From: Terriglobales bacterium
Lineage (GTDB): Bacteria; Acidobacteriota; Terriglobia; Terriglobales; Acidobacteriaceae
Direction of reading: 5' to 3'
Assembly: GCA_025934735.1 (NCBI GenBank)
Contig: JAICWP010000010.1
Coordinates: forward strand, 1-64,000
Length of the DNA: 64,000 nt
Part shown: positions 10,454 through 19,207 of the stretch, piece after piece
Layout: each line of letters opens with the position of its first letter
Numbering within the stretch: position 1 is the stretch's first letter
The notes under the pieces: model-generated
The model's input: the letters and a program-made list of their open reading frames with translations, nothing else
Database searches by the model: none
What the model was told of the DNA's origin: nothing
Position numbers and translations under genes: made by a program

Positions 10454-12274
10454 ATGCAGGCACGCTCGCTGCTCGTTGTGGCAGGCATTTTCGCATTATG
10501 CCTGCCTATCTTCGCTACAACCACTATTACTCCAACCACAACCTTGACAGCAGAAACCGCTAACAACACGAGTGCTGCTGGTAGCTTTGCCACACAGTCA
10601 AACGGCAACGAGGGCGCGACCAATATCAGCAAAGTCGCTACGCGCTCGTTGTTGTACCCCAATGCCAGCACTAAGATTTACGCCCACTTTATGGGATGGT
10701 TTGGCACCGCGAACCATATGAACGTAGGTTATACATCGGATGACCCCACTGAGGTTAACAAGCAAGTTACCGATGCGCTGAGCCGAGACCTGGCCGGATT
10801 CATCCTCGATTGGTACGGGCAGAACAACTCCATGCCCAACAACACAGCTTTCACTCTGATGAACGAGGCAGAGTCGCGGAATGGCGCGTTTGCGTTCGCG
10901 ATTATGTACGATGGCGGCGCGCTGACCGCGTGTCACAACACCGCCGGTTGCGATCTGACCCAACAGGCGATCAGCGATCTCACGTACGCATTCAATAATT
11001 TCGAGACCTCCTCCGCCTACATGCTCATCGGCGGTCGACCGGTCCTATTCTTCTTCGATCCCGACCGCTATGGAACCCTGAATTGGTCGCTGATTGCCTC
11101 CAGCGTGCCCGGTAATTCGCTGTTTGTTTTTCGTAATGCCGGCGGGTTTACGCACGCCAATACCAGCGGGAGCTTCGGCTGGGTCAACATCAATACGAGC
11201 AACCCCAATGATTGGGGACAAAGTTACCTCGATAATTTTTACTCCACCGGCCTTAGCCACCCCAGCGAGCACACCTACGGTGCGACCTATAAGGGGTTCA
11301 ATGACACGCTGGCGTCTTGGGGCCAGAACCGCATTATGAATCAGAACTGCGGCCAGACTTGGCTATCGAGCTTCTCGGAAATCGGCAAGTACTATTCATC
11401 TCCCGGAACGCAACTGGAGTCGCTACAAGTGGTCACATGGAACGACTATGAGGAAGGCTCGGAGCTGGAGACTGGCATTGACAACTGTGTTTCACTCACC
11501 GCGGCGCTCTCTGGTAGCACAATCAGCTGGAGTGCCAGTGGAAGCGAGAGCACCGTGAATCATTACGTAGTCTTCATTTCCACCGATGGGCAAAACCTTA
11601 TGGATCTGGCCCATGTGGCCAGCGGAACTCACTCGCTCGAACTGGCGGGCTATGGCTTCGGCCCGGGGACATACACCCTGTACATCAAAGCAGTGGGGAA
11701 GCCGAGCCTAAAGAACCAGATGTCGAGCGCGGTAACGTATACCGCGGGAGGAGATCAGCCGCCCGTAGCTGTCTTGAGTGTCTCGCCGTTATCGGGTCTG
11801 GCACCCTTGATGGTCACGGCGTCGACAACCAGCTCTTACGATCCCGACGGAACCATCTCCTCCTCTATCATCAACTTCGGTGATGGCACGGTTGTTAGCG
11901 GCTCGGCCGCTACGCACACCTATACTGCTGCGGGCACGTACACCGTGACGGGGATGGTAACCGACAATGCGGGGCTGTCATCCTCGGCGGCGCAGGCAGT
12001 AAATATCACAGCACCATCGGGTGGCGTTACGATTTCTACGCCCAGCAACGGCGCGACTGTCAAGGCTCCAGTGCATGTTGTTGCTTCGGCGAGCGGAAGC
12101 TATCCCATTAGCAGAATGGCGCTCTATGTGGACGGCCTACAGGCTTACACCGTCAATGCGGCCAAGCTAAACGCTTACGTTTCGGCTACGAAAGGTCGCC
12201 ATATTATTACTGTTGACGCATGGGACACGAAGGGCAGCATGTTTTCATCTGAGGTAAACGTCACGGTAAAATGA
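10454..12274 (+). CDS. Secreted GH71/GH99-like glycoside hydrolase with PKD domain
   Basis: This is a 606-residue exported protein. Residues 1-23 form a signal peptide (MQARSLLVVAGIFALCLPIFA). Residues about 70-350 match the endo-alpha-1,3-glucanase / GH99-like barrel: KIYAHFMGWFG at the start, a LAGFILDWYG strand, and VTWNDYEEGSELE near the end, whose paired acids are probable active-site residues. Residues about 435-520 are a PKD domain (ending in DPDGTISSSIINFGDG and AAGTYTVTG motifs), followed by a C-terminal Ig-like module (about 525-606). Such enzymes degrade alpha-glucans or related polysaccharides at the cell exterior, and the PKD module aids substrate binding. The ATG at 10454 follows AGGGAGGGG and starts the signal peptide; a longer frame to 10385 is not needed. 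Confidence 0.85.
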   Translation: MQARSLLVVAGIFALCLPIFATTTITPTTTLTAETANNTSAAGSFATQSNGNEGATNISKVATRSLLYPNASTKIYAHFMGWFGTANHMNVGYTSDDPTEVNKQVTDALSRDLAGFILDWYGQNNSMPNNTAFTLMNEAESRNGAFAFAIMYDGGALTACHNTAGCDLTQQAISDLTYAFNNFETSSAYMLIGGRPVLFFFDPDRYGTLNWSLIASSVPGNSLFVFRNAGGFTHANTSGSFGWVNINTSNPNDWGQSYLDNFYSTGLSHPSEHTYGATYKGFNDTLASWGQNRIMNQNCGQTWLSSFSEIGKYYSSPGTQLESLQVVTWNDYEEGSELETGIDNCVSLTAALSGSTISWSASGSESTVNHYVVFISTDGQNLMDLAHVASGTHSLELAGYGFGPGTYTLYIKAVGKPSLKNQMSSAVTYTAGGDQPPVAVLSVSPLSGLAPLMVTASTTSSYDPDGTISSSIINFGDGTVVSGSAATHTYTAAGTYTVTGMVTDNAGLSSSAAQAVNITAPSGGVTISTPSNGATVKAPVHVVASASGSYPISRMALYVDGLQAYTVNAAKLNAYVSATKGRHIITVDAWDTKGSMFSSEVNVTVK

Positions 12275-12520
12275 GCGCAACGAAGGAACGAATGCGCTGC
12301 ACTACGAATAATCCATTGAGTCCCAGATTCACGCGGAACGATACAGGGGACTGCAATTGTGCCATTGGTGGCTGTATCGCACTTGCAGTCCTGCGGCTCG
12401 GGGTCACCATAACACCCGTGGAATTTTGACATGTGTGGCAGGACCCAAATTCATGATGGGCCTTATTGCGCAGGAACGAGGATGATCGACGCTTCGCGCA
12501 GGCGATTGGACTCGGTCTGA
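12275..12520. other. Intergenic region between glycosidase and tRNA terminator
   Basis: I see no gene in this stretch of about 250 bases. A minus-strand frame with several cysteines (12175-12432) overlaps the 3' end of the glycosidase and lacks a ribosome site. Confidence 0.35.
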
Positions 12521-12579
12521 AAGAAGAAAAAGCCGCTCAGGATGTTGCATTCTGTGGCCAAGATGCGTCCTGAACGGCT
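12521..12579 (-). terminator. Terminator of the initiator tRNA gene
   Basis: On the minus strand, just after the tRNA, AGCCGTTCAGGAC pairs with ATCCTGAGCGGCT (one G-U pair) around a loop of about 20 nt. It is followed by TTTTTCTTCTTTC. The position and T-tract fit a factor-independent terminator for the single-gene tRNA unit. Confidence 0.75.
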
Positions 12580-12584
12580 CTAAA

Positions 12585-12661
<77 letters not shown>

Positions 12662-12666
12662 AAACC

Positions 12667-12696
12667 ATGATAGCAATCGTTTCGCCCGCCGGTCAA
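12667..12696 (-). promoter_or_regulatory. Candidate promoter of tRNA-fMet
   Basis: TTGACC and TATCAT are separated by 18 bases, with an upstream TGC giving an extended -10. The -10 box ends only five bases before the mature tRNA 5' end, so initiation would fall at or next to nucleotide 1. Confidence 0.45.
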
Positions 12697-12844
12697 ACCG
12701 GCCAAAACATCCCGCGCACGATACATCTCTCCAAAGCTCGCGACTTTTGTACCTGCGAAACTTTGAAACCTGCGACTTCTGAAAACTTAAAACCTGCGAA
12801 ACTTTGAACCCTGCCAAACCTTTGAAAACCTGTGAAACTTTGCG

Positions 12845-13450
12845 CTAGCTCTTCATCTTCGGCCGCACGCACGCGTCCACCGTCTTGGTCGGATCCACGG
12901 CCTCGTCGTCCACCTGCTCGTGGGTAATCTTTCCCGACTTATCAATCACGAAGGTGGCGCGCCGCGCCGACTCCATGGGAACGCCCTCAATGTCGTAGTT
13001 CTTGGCCAGGCCGTACTCGCGGGTTACTTTGCCGCCCCAATCCCCCAGCAGCGGAAAAGTTACTCCCGCATCTTTCGCGAAGGCAAAGTTCGAAAAGGGG
13101 CTGTCCATGCTCACACCCAGAACCTGGGTGTCGGCGCCTTCCAGCTTGCTCAAATTCTGCTGGAAAGCTTTCATTTCCTGGGTTCAACCCCCGGTAAAGG
13201 CAAAAACATAGAACGCCAGCACCACGTCCTTTTTGCCGCGAAAGTCGCTGAGCGACACCTTCTTCAGGTCGTGCCCATCAAAAGCCAGCAGCGTGAAATT
13301 CGGCGCTTTGTCGCCCACCTTCAATTTGAGCGGCGGCTCGGATTTCGCTTTTGCTTTCTTATCGGCGGCCCACGCGCTCGCCGACAGCAGCGGCATCGCC
13401 AGCGCTACCGCCAGCAGCATGGAGGCCGCCTTCACCAGCTTGTTTTGCAT
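12845..13450 (-). CDS. Periplasmic peroxiredoxin-like selenoprotein (in-frame TGA at 13184-13186)
   Basis: Read through one TGA, this is a 201-residue AhpC/TSA-family protein. Residues 1-26 are a signal peptide (LLAVALAMPLLSASAWA), so it acts in the periplasm. Residues about 40-85 form the thioredoxin-like start (LKVGDKAPNFTL, VVLAFYVFAFTGG). Residue 89 is the TGA, followed by TQEMKAFQ. In cysteine homologues this place reads FTGGCTxE, where the Cys is peroxidatic. The stop therefore replaces exactly the catalytic residue, and the downstream sequence (LGVSMDSPFSNFAFAKD, ATFVIDKSG) continues in the same frame without damage. This points to selenocysteine. A cysteine near the C-terminus (DACVRP) could act as resolving residue. 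The ATG at 13450 follows GGGGGAG. A conventional caller would split it into 13184-13450 and 12845-13174. The alternatives are a point-mutated pseudogene or a sequencing error; the hairpin at 13136-13168 argues for selenocysteine. Confidence 0.85.
13136..13168 (-). promoter_or_regulatory. Candidate bacterial SECIS hairpin
   Basis: On the mRNA, GCUUUCCAGC pairs with GCUGGAAGGC (10 bp, one U-G) around a 13-nt loop that begins AG. It starts 16 nt after the UGA, and the loop begins about 26 nt after it. The location inside the reading frame just downstream of UGA, and a G in the first two loop positions, agree with what is known of bacterial SECIS elements bound by SelB. Confidence 0.7.
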
Positions 13451-13478
13451 TGTTTCTCTCCCCCACTTGCGGCTGCTA

Positions 13479-13507
13479 AGCCTATTACTAATGATCCCCG
13501 AGGTCAA
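13479..13507 (-). promoter_or_regulatory. Candidate promoter of the selenoprotein gene
   Basis: TTGACC (13502-13507, minus strand) and TAGGCT (13479-13484) are 17 bases apart, about 30 bases before the ATG. The -35 is good and the -10 is weak. Confidence 0.35.
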
Positions 13508-13674
13508 TCTTGGCGCGGCCCCGGCTTGCTCATGTTCGCTTCTGGCTGAACGCCTGCAGCAAGCCCTTAGATGGAATGGTTACCTGCAGGTTACGAATTT
13601 CTGCCGCCTCAGTTGACCCCAACTGGCCGCCGTTATACACCTAGGGTGAGTTCCCGGCACTAGATGTCCTTACT

Positions 13675-15450
13675 ATGGGCCTGAACACGATTAACGATGT
13701 TTTCTATACCGTGGTCGAACGCAATTCCGGCCAGGTAATGATGTACAAGCAGGCGGGCAAGTGGATTTCCATCTCTTCCCGCGAGCTCTACCGCGACGTG
13801 CTGGGCGTGGCCCGCTCCCTGGAACAGTGGGGCATTTGTAAAGGCGACCGCGTCGCCATCCTTAGCGAAAACCGCTACGAGTGGGCAGTGGCCGATTTTG
13901 CCGCCCAGCTCCTGGGGGCCGTAGTCGTACCCATTTACGGAACTCTTACCCCCGAGCAGACCGCCTACATCCTCAAGGATTCGGGCGCCCGCGTCATTTT
14001 TCTCTCCTCGGTGGCGCAGCTGCAGAAATTCCTGGCTGCCAGAGAGCAAACGGCGGTTGAGAAGGCATTCATCATGGATGATGCGGGCGTGCCGGACGCG
14101 ATTCCTATGCATCGCCTGATGCAAGCCGGGCCGCCTGACCGCGATTCCCAATTCGACGCCCGCGCCCGCGCCATCTCTGCCGCCGACCTCGCCACCATCA
14201 TTTACACTTCCGGAACTACCGGCGTCCCCAAGGGCGCCATGCTTACCCACGGCAATCTGGCCTCCAACATTGAAGTTTCCCTGCAGGAAATTCCTGTAGC
14301 TCCGGGCGATGTAGGCGTTTCTTTTCTGCCCCTGGCCCACGTCACTGCCCGCCACGTGGACTATGCCTGGCTGTATCGCGGTGTCACCATTGCCTACTGT
14401 CCCGTGCTCGAACAGCTGCCGCCCACGCTGCAGGAAGTGCGGCCCACTATTTTCGTGGGCGTGCCGCGGGTTTATGAAAAGACTTATGCCCAGGTGCAAA
14501 TCAAGGTTCAGGGCGGCCTCCGGCGCGCTCTCTACAACTGGGCCATGAAGGTTGGGCGCGCCCGCCGCGGCGAGTTCCTGGCAGGGAAGCGGCCGGCTTC
14601 GCTCTCCTGGCGGCTGGCCGACAAACTGGTCTTCTCCAAGGTGCGCCAGGGCATGGGCGGGCGGGTGGGCATTTACCTTTCGGGCGGCGCCCCCTTGGCC
14701 CGCCAGATGGCGGAGTGGTTCGCCGACATCGGCATCCGCATTGATGAAGGCTACGGCCTGACTGAAACTTCCCCCGTCATCGCCGTCAATACTCCGTCGC
14801 ATCACAAGCTGGGCACGGTCGGCCGGCCTCTGCCCAATGTCGAGGTCAAAATCGCCGAGGACGGCGAAATCCTGGTGCGCGGTCCCTCCGTATTTCCGGG
14901 TTATTGGAACCGCCCCGAGGACACCCAGAACGCCTTCGCCGATGGCTGGTTCCGCACCGGCGATATCGGCAACCTCGATAGCGATGGCTACCTCAGCGTC
15001 ACCGACCGCAAGAAGGACCTGCTCAAGACCTCCGGGGGCAAGTTCATTACCCCGCAGCCCATCGAGAAGGCCCTGCAGATGAGCCCCTGGATTGCCGAGG
15101 CCGTGGTCCTGGGCGACCGCCGCAAGTTTCCCTCCGCCATCCTCGCTCCCGACTTCCGCATGCTCGAACCCTGGGCTCGCACCAACGGCGTGCGCTTCGC
15201 CTCGCGCGAAGAACTGGTCGCCGATCGGAGCGTGCGCGCTCTCTATGAGGGCATCATTACCGAGCTCAATCAGAAGCTGGCCCGCTATGAGCAGATCAAG
15301 AAAATTCTGCTGGTGGCGGAAGAGTTTTCAGTGACCAACGGGCTGCTCACGGCCAGCATGAAGCTGCGCCGCCGCCAAGTCGAAGAGCGCTACCGTGCAC
15401 AGATTGACGCCCTCTACGCCGAGCCTGCTCCTGTGCCTATCGAAACCTGA
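13675..15450 (+). CDS. Long-chain fatty acid-CoA ligase (AMP-forming)
   Basis: This 591-residue enzyme belongs to the adenylate-forming superfamily and activates fatty acids to acyl-CoA through an acyl-AMP intermediate. The ATP-binding P-loop IYTSGTTGVPKG lies near residue 176, the adenine motif GYGLTETSP near 358, and the hinge segment TGDIGNLDSDGYLSVTDRKKD near 427-447. It ends with the catalytic C-terminal domain containing KTSGGKFI. Its length and the C-terminal insertion after DFRMLEPWA match the FadD15-like long-chain group. It stands alone: the divergent selenoprotein gene lies upstream and a repeat element follows directly. The ATG at 13675 begins the usual N-terminal NTINDVFYTVVER. 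Confidence 0.93.
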   Translation: MGLNTINDVFYTVVERNSGQVMMYKQAGKWISISSRELYRDVLGVARSLEQWGICKGDRVAILSENRYEWAVADFAAQLLGAVVVPIYGTLTPEQTAYILKDSGARVIFLSSVAQLQKFLAAREQTAVEKAFIMDDAGVPDAIPMHRLMQAGPPDRDSQFDARARAISAADLATIIYTSGTTGVPKGAMLTHGNLASNIEVSLQEIPVAPGDVGVSFLPLAHVTARHVDYAWLYRGVTIAYCPVLEQLPPTLQEVRPTIFVGVPRVYEKTYAQVQIKVQGGLRRALYNWAMKVGRARRGEFLAGKRPASLSWRLADKLVFSKVRQGMGGRVGIYLSGGAPLARQMAEWFADIGIRIDEGYGLTETSPVIAVNTPSHHKLGTVGRPLPNVEVKIAEDGEILVRGPSVFPGYWNRPEDTQNAFADGWFRTGDIGNLDSDGYLSVTDRKKDLLKTSGGKFITPQPIEKALQMSPWIAEAVVLGDRRKFPSAILAPDFRMLEPWARTNGVRFASREELVADRSVRALYEGIITELNQKLARYEQIKKILLVAEEFSVTNGLLTASMKLRRRQVEERYRAQIDALYAEPAPVPIET

Positions 15451-15466
15451 CCTGCTTTTGACCTGC

Positions 15467-15537
15467 GTGTGGGGACGGGGCTCTGCTGATTGTGTGGGGA
15501 CGGGGCTCTGCCCCGTCCAGGGCGAGCGCAGCTCGCC
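15467..15537 (-). repeat. Double-hairpin repeat element (one partial, one full copy)
   Basis: The full copy at 15492-15537 has two adjacent hairpins: GCGAGCTGCGCTCGC and GGACGGGGC-n-GCCCCGTCC, ending in CCACAC. A truncated copy (15467-15486) precedes it. It lies directly downstream of the acyl-CoA ligase gene. Confidence 0.85.
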
Positions 15538-15682
15538 TGGGTTCACTCGCATTTTCCCCCACTCGCTGTAGGACTAATTCCCATTACCTCCGTTCGTATG
15601 CTCGTATCACGACATTCTCTACAATTGCATTTTGCAACACAGGACGCCCCCGCCGCTGAAATGTTGGAGGCCCGGAATCATT

Positions 15683-16060
15683 ATGCTGGACCCACAGAAA
15701 AACAGCGTCGACGATCACTCCGCCCATCGGCGTCATCCCCGCCATCACCTGGCCACGCCTTTGAACCTGTGGCGGCGTTGGGGAACCGGCACCATGATCC
15801 CAGGCATTGCCCTGGAAATTAGCCTTTCCGGAATTTCTGTGATTCTGCCCGAGGAGTTGTCCCTGGGCGAAGAGGTTGAATTGCTTATCCAGCTTCCCAC
15901 CGGCCAATTGCGCATGGCGGCCGTGGTGCGCAACCGCACCATGTTCCGCTACGGCTTCGAGTTTGATTTGCCCACCTCGGCGCAACAAAAGCTCATCAGC
16001 GATACCTGCGCCGCTCTTCCCCTCTACAGCAGCCCCGAACAGTCAGATCCCGTGTGTTGA
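15683..16060 (+). CDS. PilZ-domain protein
   Basis: This 125-residue protein has the two c-di-GMP-contacting elements of PilZ: an arginine-rich HRRHPRHHLATPL near residue 10 and a shortened D/NxSxxG-like EISLSGISV near residue 46. The LxLPTGQLRMAAVVRN strand and a closing RYGFEF follow. In the first motif the RxxxR spacing is kept. In the second, Glu-Ile replaces the usual D/N, so binding may be weakened. The ATG at 15683 lies behind GGAGG; the frame is open further upstream but has no domain there. PilZ proteins commonly connect c-di-GMP to motility, pili or exopolysaccharide. The target is unknown here. Confidence 0.8.
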   Translation: MLDPQKNSVDDHSAHRRHPRHHLATPLNLWRRWGTGTMIPGIALEISLSGISVILPEELSLGEEVELLIQLPTGQLRMAAVVRNRTMFRYGFEFDLPTSAQQKLISDTCAALPLYSSPEQSDPVC

Positions 16061-16147
16061 GGGCCTATTTGGCGGCGAGAGCCGGCAGCGGTTTCTCCCT
16101 CAGTGGTTGATTGGCCAGGACGCTGCCGTTGTTTCCGTCTGGCGGTT

Positions 16148-16678
16148 TTACTCCTTCTTCCTTCCTCGCGCCATCGCCTCCCGTGCCTCCCGGTCCGCTG
16201 TCCGCCGCCGTTCCGTCTCCCGCTTGTCCCACAACTGCTTGCCCTTGGCCAGGGCAAGCTCCACTTTCACCCGCCCGTTCTTGAAGTACAGGCGGGTAGG
16301 AATCAGGGTGAGCCCGCGCTGTTGCGTCTTGCCGATCAGCTTGCGAACCTCGTCCTTGTGTACCAGTAACTTGCGGGTGCGCAGCGGCTCATGGTTGAAG
16401 ATGTTTCCGTGCTCGTAGGGGCCGATGTGGGCGTTCAGAAGCCACAATTCGCCGTCTTTGATCAGCCCGTAGGCGTCTTTCAGATTGGCCCGCCCTGCCC
16501 GCACCGACTTCACTTCCGTCCCCGTCAGGGCGATGCCGGCCTCAAATTTTTCCAGAAGAAAGTAGTTGTGGCTCGCCGCCCGGTTCACCGAGGCGTCGCG
16601 CTGGCCGGCGGCAGTGGGGTCGCGGCGGGGGTTCTTTTCCGGTTGCGACCGCGTCGGATGTGCAGGCTGGCGTGGCAT
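16148..16678 (-). CDS. smpB: SsrA-binding protein SmpB
   Basis: This 176-residue protein binds tmRNA and delivers it to stalled ribosomes for trans-translation. The core begins at about residue 33 with [24 protein letters not shown] in two adjoining stretches. It continues with [20 protein letters not shown] and ends in the basic tail [15 protein letters not shown], which becomes helical in the mRNA channel. The first about 30 residues are a poorly conserved basic extension. No tmRNA gene is evident nearby. It is transcribed toward the PilZ gene. Confidence 0.96.
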   Translation of the reverse strand: MPRQPAHPTRSQPEKNPRRDPTAAGQRDASVNRAASHNYFLLEKFEAGIALTGTEVKSVRAGRANLKDAYGLIKDGELWLLNAHIGPYEHGNIFNHEPLRTRKLLVHKDEVRKLIGKTQQRGLTLIPTRLYFKNGRVKVELALAKGKQLWDKRETERRRTADREAREAMARGRKKE

Positions 16679-16752
16679 TTAGCACCATCGGCATAGTACC
16701 AAAACCCGCACCTGCTGCTCACTCGGTAATCCCCGGTGTGCTCTTTTTCGGG

Positions 16753-16761
16753 TGCTATAAT
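16753..16761 (+). promoter_or_regulatory. Extended -10 promoter of the secretin operon
   Basis: TGCTATAAT is a perfect extended -10 box. No good -35 is seen 17 bases upstream, which is acceptable for extended -10 promoters. It lies about 100 bases before the secretin ATG and reads away from smpB. Confidence 0.6.
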
Positions 16762-16859
16762 TTGCCTTTCCATGCAAAAAAGCTTTTTCCGTTCGATCCT
16801 TTAACAGGAGAGGCTTGCCGCATGTGCGCCACAGGTCAAATCCGTCTGGGAGCGTCTTG

Positions 16860-19169
16860 ATGCACAAATTGACCCGGTGGTCCGGTGTGCTGCTGCTCGT
16901 TGCCGCGGTTAGCATTCCGGCCGCTGCTGATAAGGCTAAGTCCCTCTACAACAAAGGTAAGGACGCGGAAGCCCGGCAGGACTACGTGCAGGCCTTCGAG
17001 GACTACCGCCAGGCCTACACTCTGAAGCCTAACGAACTCTATTACCGCACCGCCTTTGAGCGCACTCGCTTCCTGGCAGCGGCCACCAAGGTCCACCAGG
17101 GCCAGTTGCTGCGCCAGTCGGGCCAGTTGCAGGTCTCGCTCAAGCTGTTTGAGGAGGCGGCCGCCATTGATCCCTCCAGCTTTATCGCCAATCAGGAGAT
17201 CACGCGCACCCGCGAAATGATCAAGCAGGCGCAGGCCGCCGGCAAAGAGGTGCCGCCGCCCACTCCTCCGGGCGCGTTAGGCAAGATGCTGCAGGAAGCG
17301 GGCGGGCCGGTGGAACTGGCGCCCATTTCCAACACCCCCATCACCCTGAAGATGACCGAGGACAGCAAGGTCGCCTACGACACCATCGGCAAGCTGGCCG
17401 GCATCAACGTGCTGTTTGATCCCGACTACACCTCGCGCCGCATCCACATCGAGTTGAACGGCGTAACCCTGCAGCAGGCGCTGGAGATTGTGGCCCTGGA
17501 ATCGAAAACCTTCTGGCGTCCGGTCACTCCCAACACAATTTTCGTGGCGCAGGACAATCCCGCCAAGCGCAAGGAAGTGGAACAGAGCGTCATCAAGACC
17601 TTCTATCTCTCCAACCTGTCGGCTCCGACTGAGCTCCAGGATGTGGTGAACGCCATGCGCACCATCCTGGAAGTCAGCCGCATCCAGCAGCTGCCATCGC
17701 AGAACGCCATCGTGGTGCGGGGCACGCCCGATCAGGTGGCGCTTGCGGAGAAGCTCATCGGCGACATTGATAAGGCCAAGCCCGAAGTTGTGGTGGACAT
17801 CGCCGTCATGCAGGTCAACCGCGAAAAGGTTCGCACCCTGGGCATCAATCCGCCCACCAGCACCACCGTTTCGCTGCAGCCCAACCTGAGCACCACCAAC
17901 ACAACGACCAACTCCACCACAGGCACCAATACCACTACCGGAACCACGGGTACTGGAACCGGCAGCCCCGGCAGCATCAGCCTGAACGCGCTGGGCAATC
18001 TGAACGCCACCGATTTCCAAGTGAACATCAGCTCCGCCACGGCTACCGCGCTTTATAGCGATAACGACAGCCGTATTCTGCAGGAGCCGCAGATTCGCGC
18101 CGTAGATGGCCAGAAAGCTTCGCTCAAAATCGGCGAGCGCGTCCCCGTTGCCACTGGTTCATTCCAGCCCGGCATCGGCGGCGTTGGCATCAACCCGCTG
18201 GTGAATACCCAGTTCCAATATCTGGATGTCGGCGTCAACATTGACATCACGCCGCACACCCACGCCGACGGCTCCGTGACCCTCAAGGTGATGATGGATG
18301 TCTCGAACGTGGCCGGCAATACCAACATCGGCGGCATCCAGCAGCCCATCATCGGCCAGCGCAAAATCGAGCATGAAATCCGCCTCAAGGAAGGCGAAGT
18401 TAACCTCTTGGGCGGCATGTTCGAGCACGATGACGTGAAAAGCCTCTCCGGGTATCCCTGGCTGGCGCAAGTTCCCCTGCTCCGCTACTTCTTCGGGCAG
18501 AGCAACGTGGACCGCCGTAACAGCGAGATCGTTTTCGTGCTGACGCCCCACATTGTCCGTGGCCAGTTCGTTACGCCCATGAACGAGCGCGTGATTGACG
18601 TGGGCACCGCCAATAACATTGAGCTGCGCCCGGCGAGCGCCACCGTTCCGGCTGCTCCTGCCCCGGCGCCTGCAGCGGCTCCCGCGGGACAGGCTCCGGC
18701 CGCGGCTCCGCCGCAACCGGCAACACCGCCGCCCGCTAGCCCTCAGGGGCCAGGCACGGCCACGCTGAGCTTTGATCCTGCCACCATCAACCAGCAGGTG
18801 GGCAAGACCTTTGCCGTGAATGTGGTGCTGAGCCCGGTGCAGAATGTTTATTCGGTGCCGGTGCAGATCACCTACAACCCGGCCATGCTGGAAGTGGTGA
18901 ACGTTTCCGACGGCAACCTGCTTTCGCGCGATGGCCAGCCCGTCGCGCTGGTCCACCGCGACGATCCTTCCACCGGAACCCTGCAGGTCACCGCCACCCG
19001 GCCGCCCAATTCCGGCGGGGTTTCCGGCGAAGGACAGGTGTTCACCATTACATTCATGGCGAAAGGGGCGGGAACTTCAACCCTGAACATTGCCCGCGAC
19101 GGCTTGCGTGACAGCTCGATGCAGCCCATTCAAGCCACCGGCGCCCAAGCGACCGTGACGGTGCAATAG
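16860..19169 (+). CDS. Secretin (GspD/PilQ-type) with TPR and cohesin-like domains
   Basis: This is a 769-residue outer-membrane secretin. Residues 1-23 are a signal peptide. TPR-like repeats follow (about 25-130, KDAEARQDYVQAFEDYRQAY). A secretin/TonB short N-terminal domain is at about 170-235 (LAGINVLFDP), and a secretin N-domain at about 245-310 (ILEVSRIQQLPSQNAIVVRG). The secretin barrel is at about 380-570, ending in SEIVFVLTPHIVR. A Pro/Ala-rich linker (about 590-635) leads to a cohesin-like domain (about 635-769; LSFDPATINQQVGKTFAVNV). Secretins form the outer-membrane pore of type II secretion or type IV pilus systems. The ATG at 16860 follows GGGAG and starts the signal peptide. Two pseudopilin genes follow. 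The cohesin domain at the C-terminus is not part of classical secretins. Confidence 0.9.
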   Translation: MHKLTRWSGVLLLVAAVSIPAAADKAKSLYNKGKDAEARQDYVQAFEDYRQAYTLKPNELYYRTAFERTRFLAAATKVHQGQLLRQSGQLQVSLKLFEEAAAIDPSSFIANQEITRTREMIKQAQAAGKEVPPPTPPGALGKMLQEAGGPVELAPISNTPITLKMTEDSKVAYDTIGKLAGINVLFDPDYTSRRIHIELNGVTLQQALEIVALESKTFWRPVTPNTIFVAQDNPAKRKEVEQSVIKTFYLSNLSAPTELQDVVNAMRTILEVSRIQQLPSQNAIVVRGTPDQVALAEKLIGDIDKAKPEVVVDIAVMQVNREKVRTLGINPPTSTTVSLQPNLSTTNTTTNSTTGTNTTTGTTGTGTGSPGSISLNALGNLNATDFQVNISSATATALYSDNDSRILQEPQIRAVDGQKASLKIGERVPVATGSFQPGIGGVGINPLVNTQFQYLDVGVNIDITPHTHADGSVTLKVMMDVSNVAGNTNIGGIQQPIIGQRKIEHEIRLKEGEVNLLGGMFEHDDVKSLSGYPWLAQVPLLRYFFGQSNVDRRNSEIVFVLTPHIVRGQFVTPMNERVIDVGTANNIELRPASATVPAAPAPAPAAAPAGQAPAAAPPQPATPPPASPQGPGTATLSFDPATINQQVGKTFAVNVVLSPVQNVYSVPVQITYNPAMLEVVNVSDGNLLSRDGQPVALVHRDDPSTGTLQVTATRPPNSGGVSGEGQVFTITFMAKGAGTSTLNIARDGLRDSSMQPIQATGAQATVTVQ

Positions 19170-19207
19170 CGCAGAGCGCGCGGAGAGCAGTTAAAATAAG
19201 GAAGTTA

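Noticed and set aside
13184-13186. TGA in the peroxiredoxin gene as simple pseudogene or sequencing error
   Set aside because: The stop hits exactly the catalytic cysteine column, no other damage is seen over 200 codons, and a SECIS-like hairpin follows. These coincidences favour selenocysteine, though reads should be checked.
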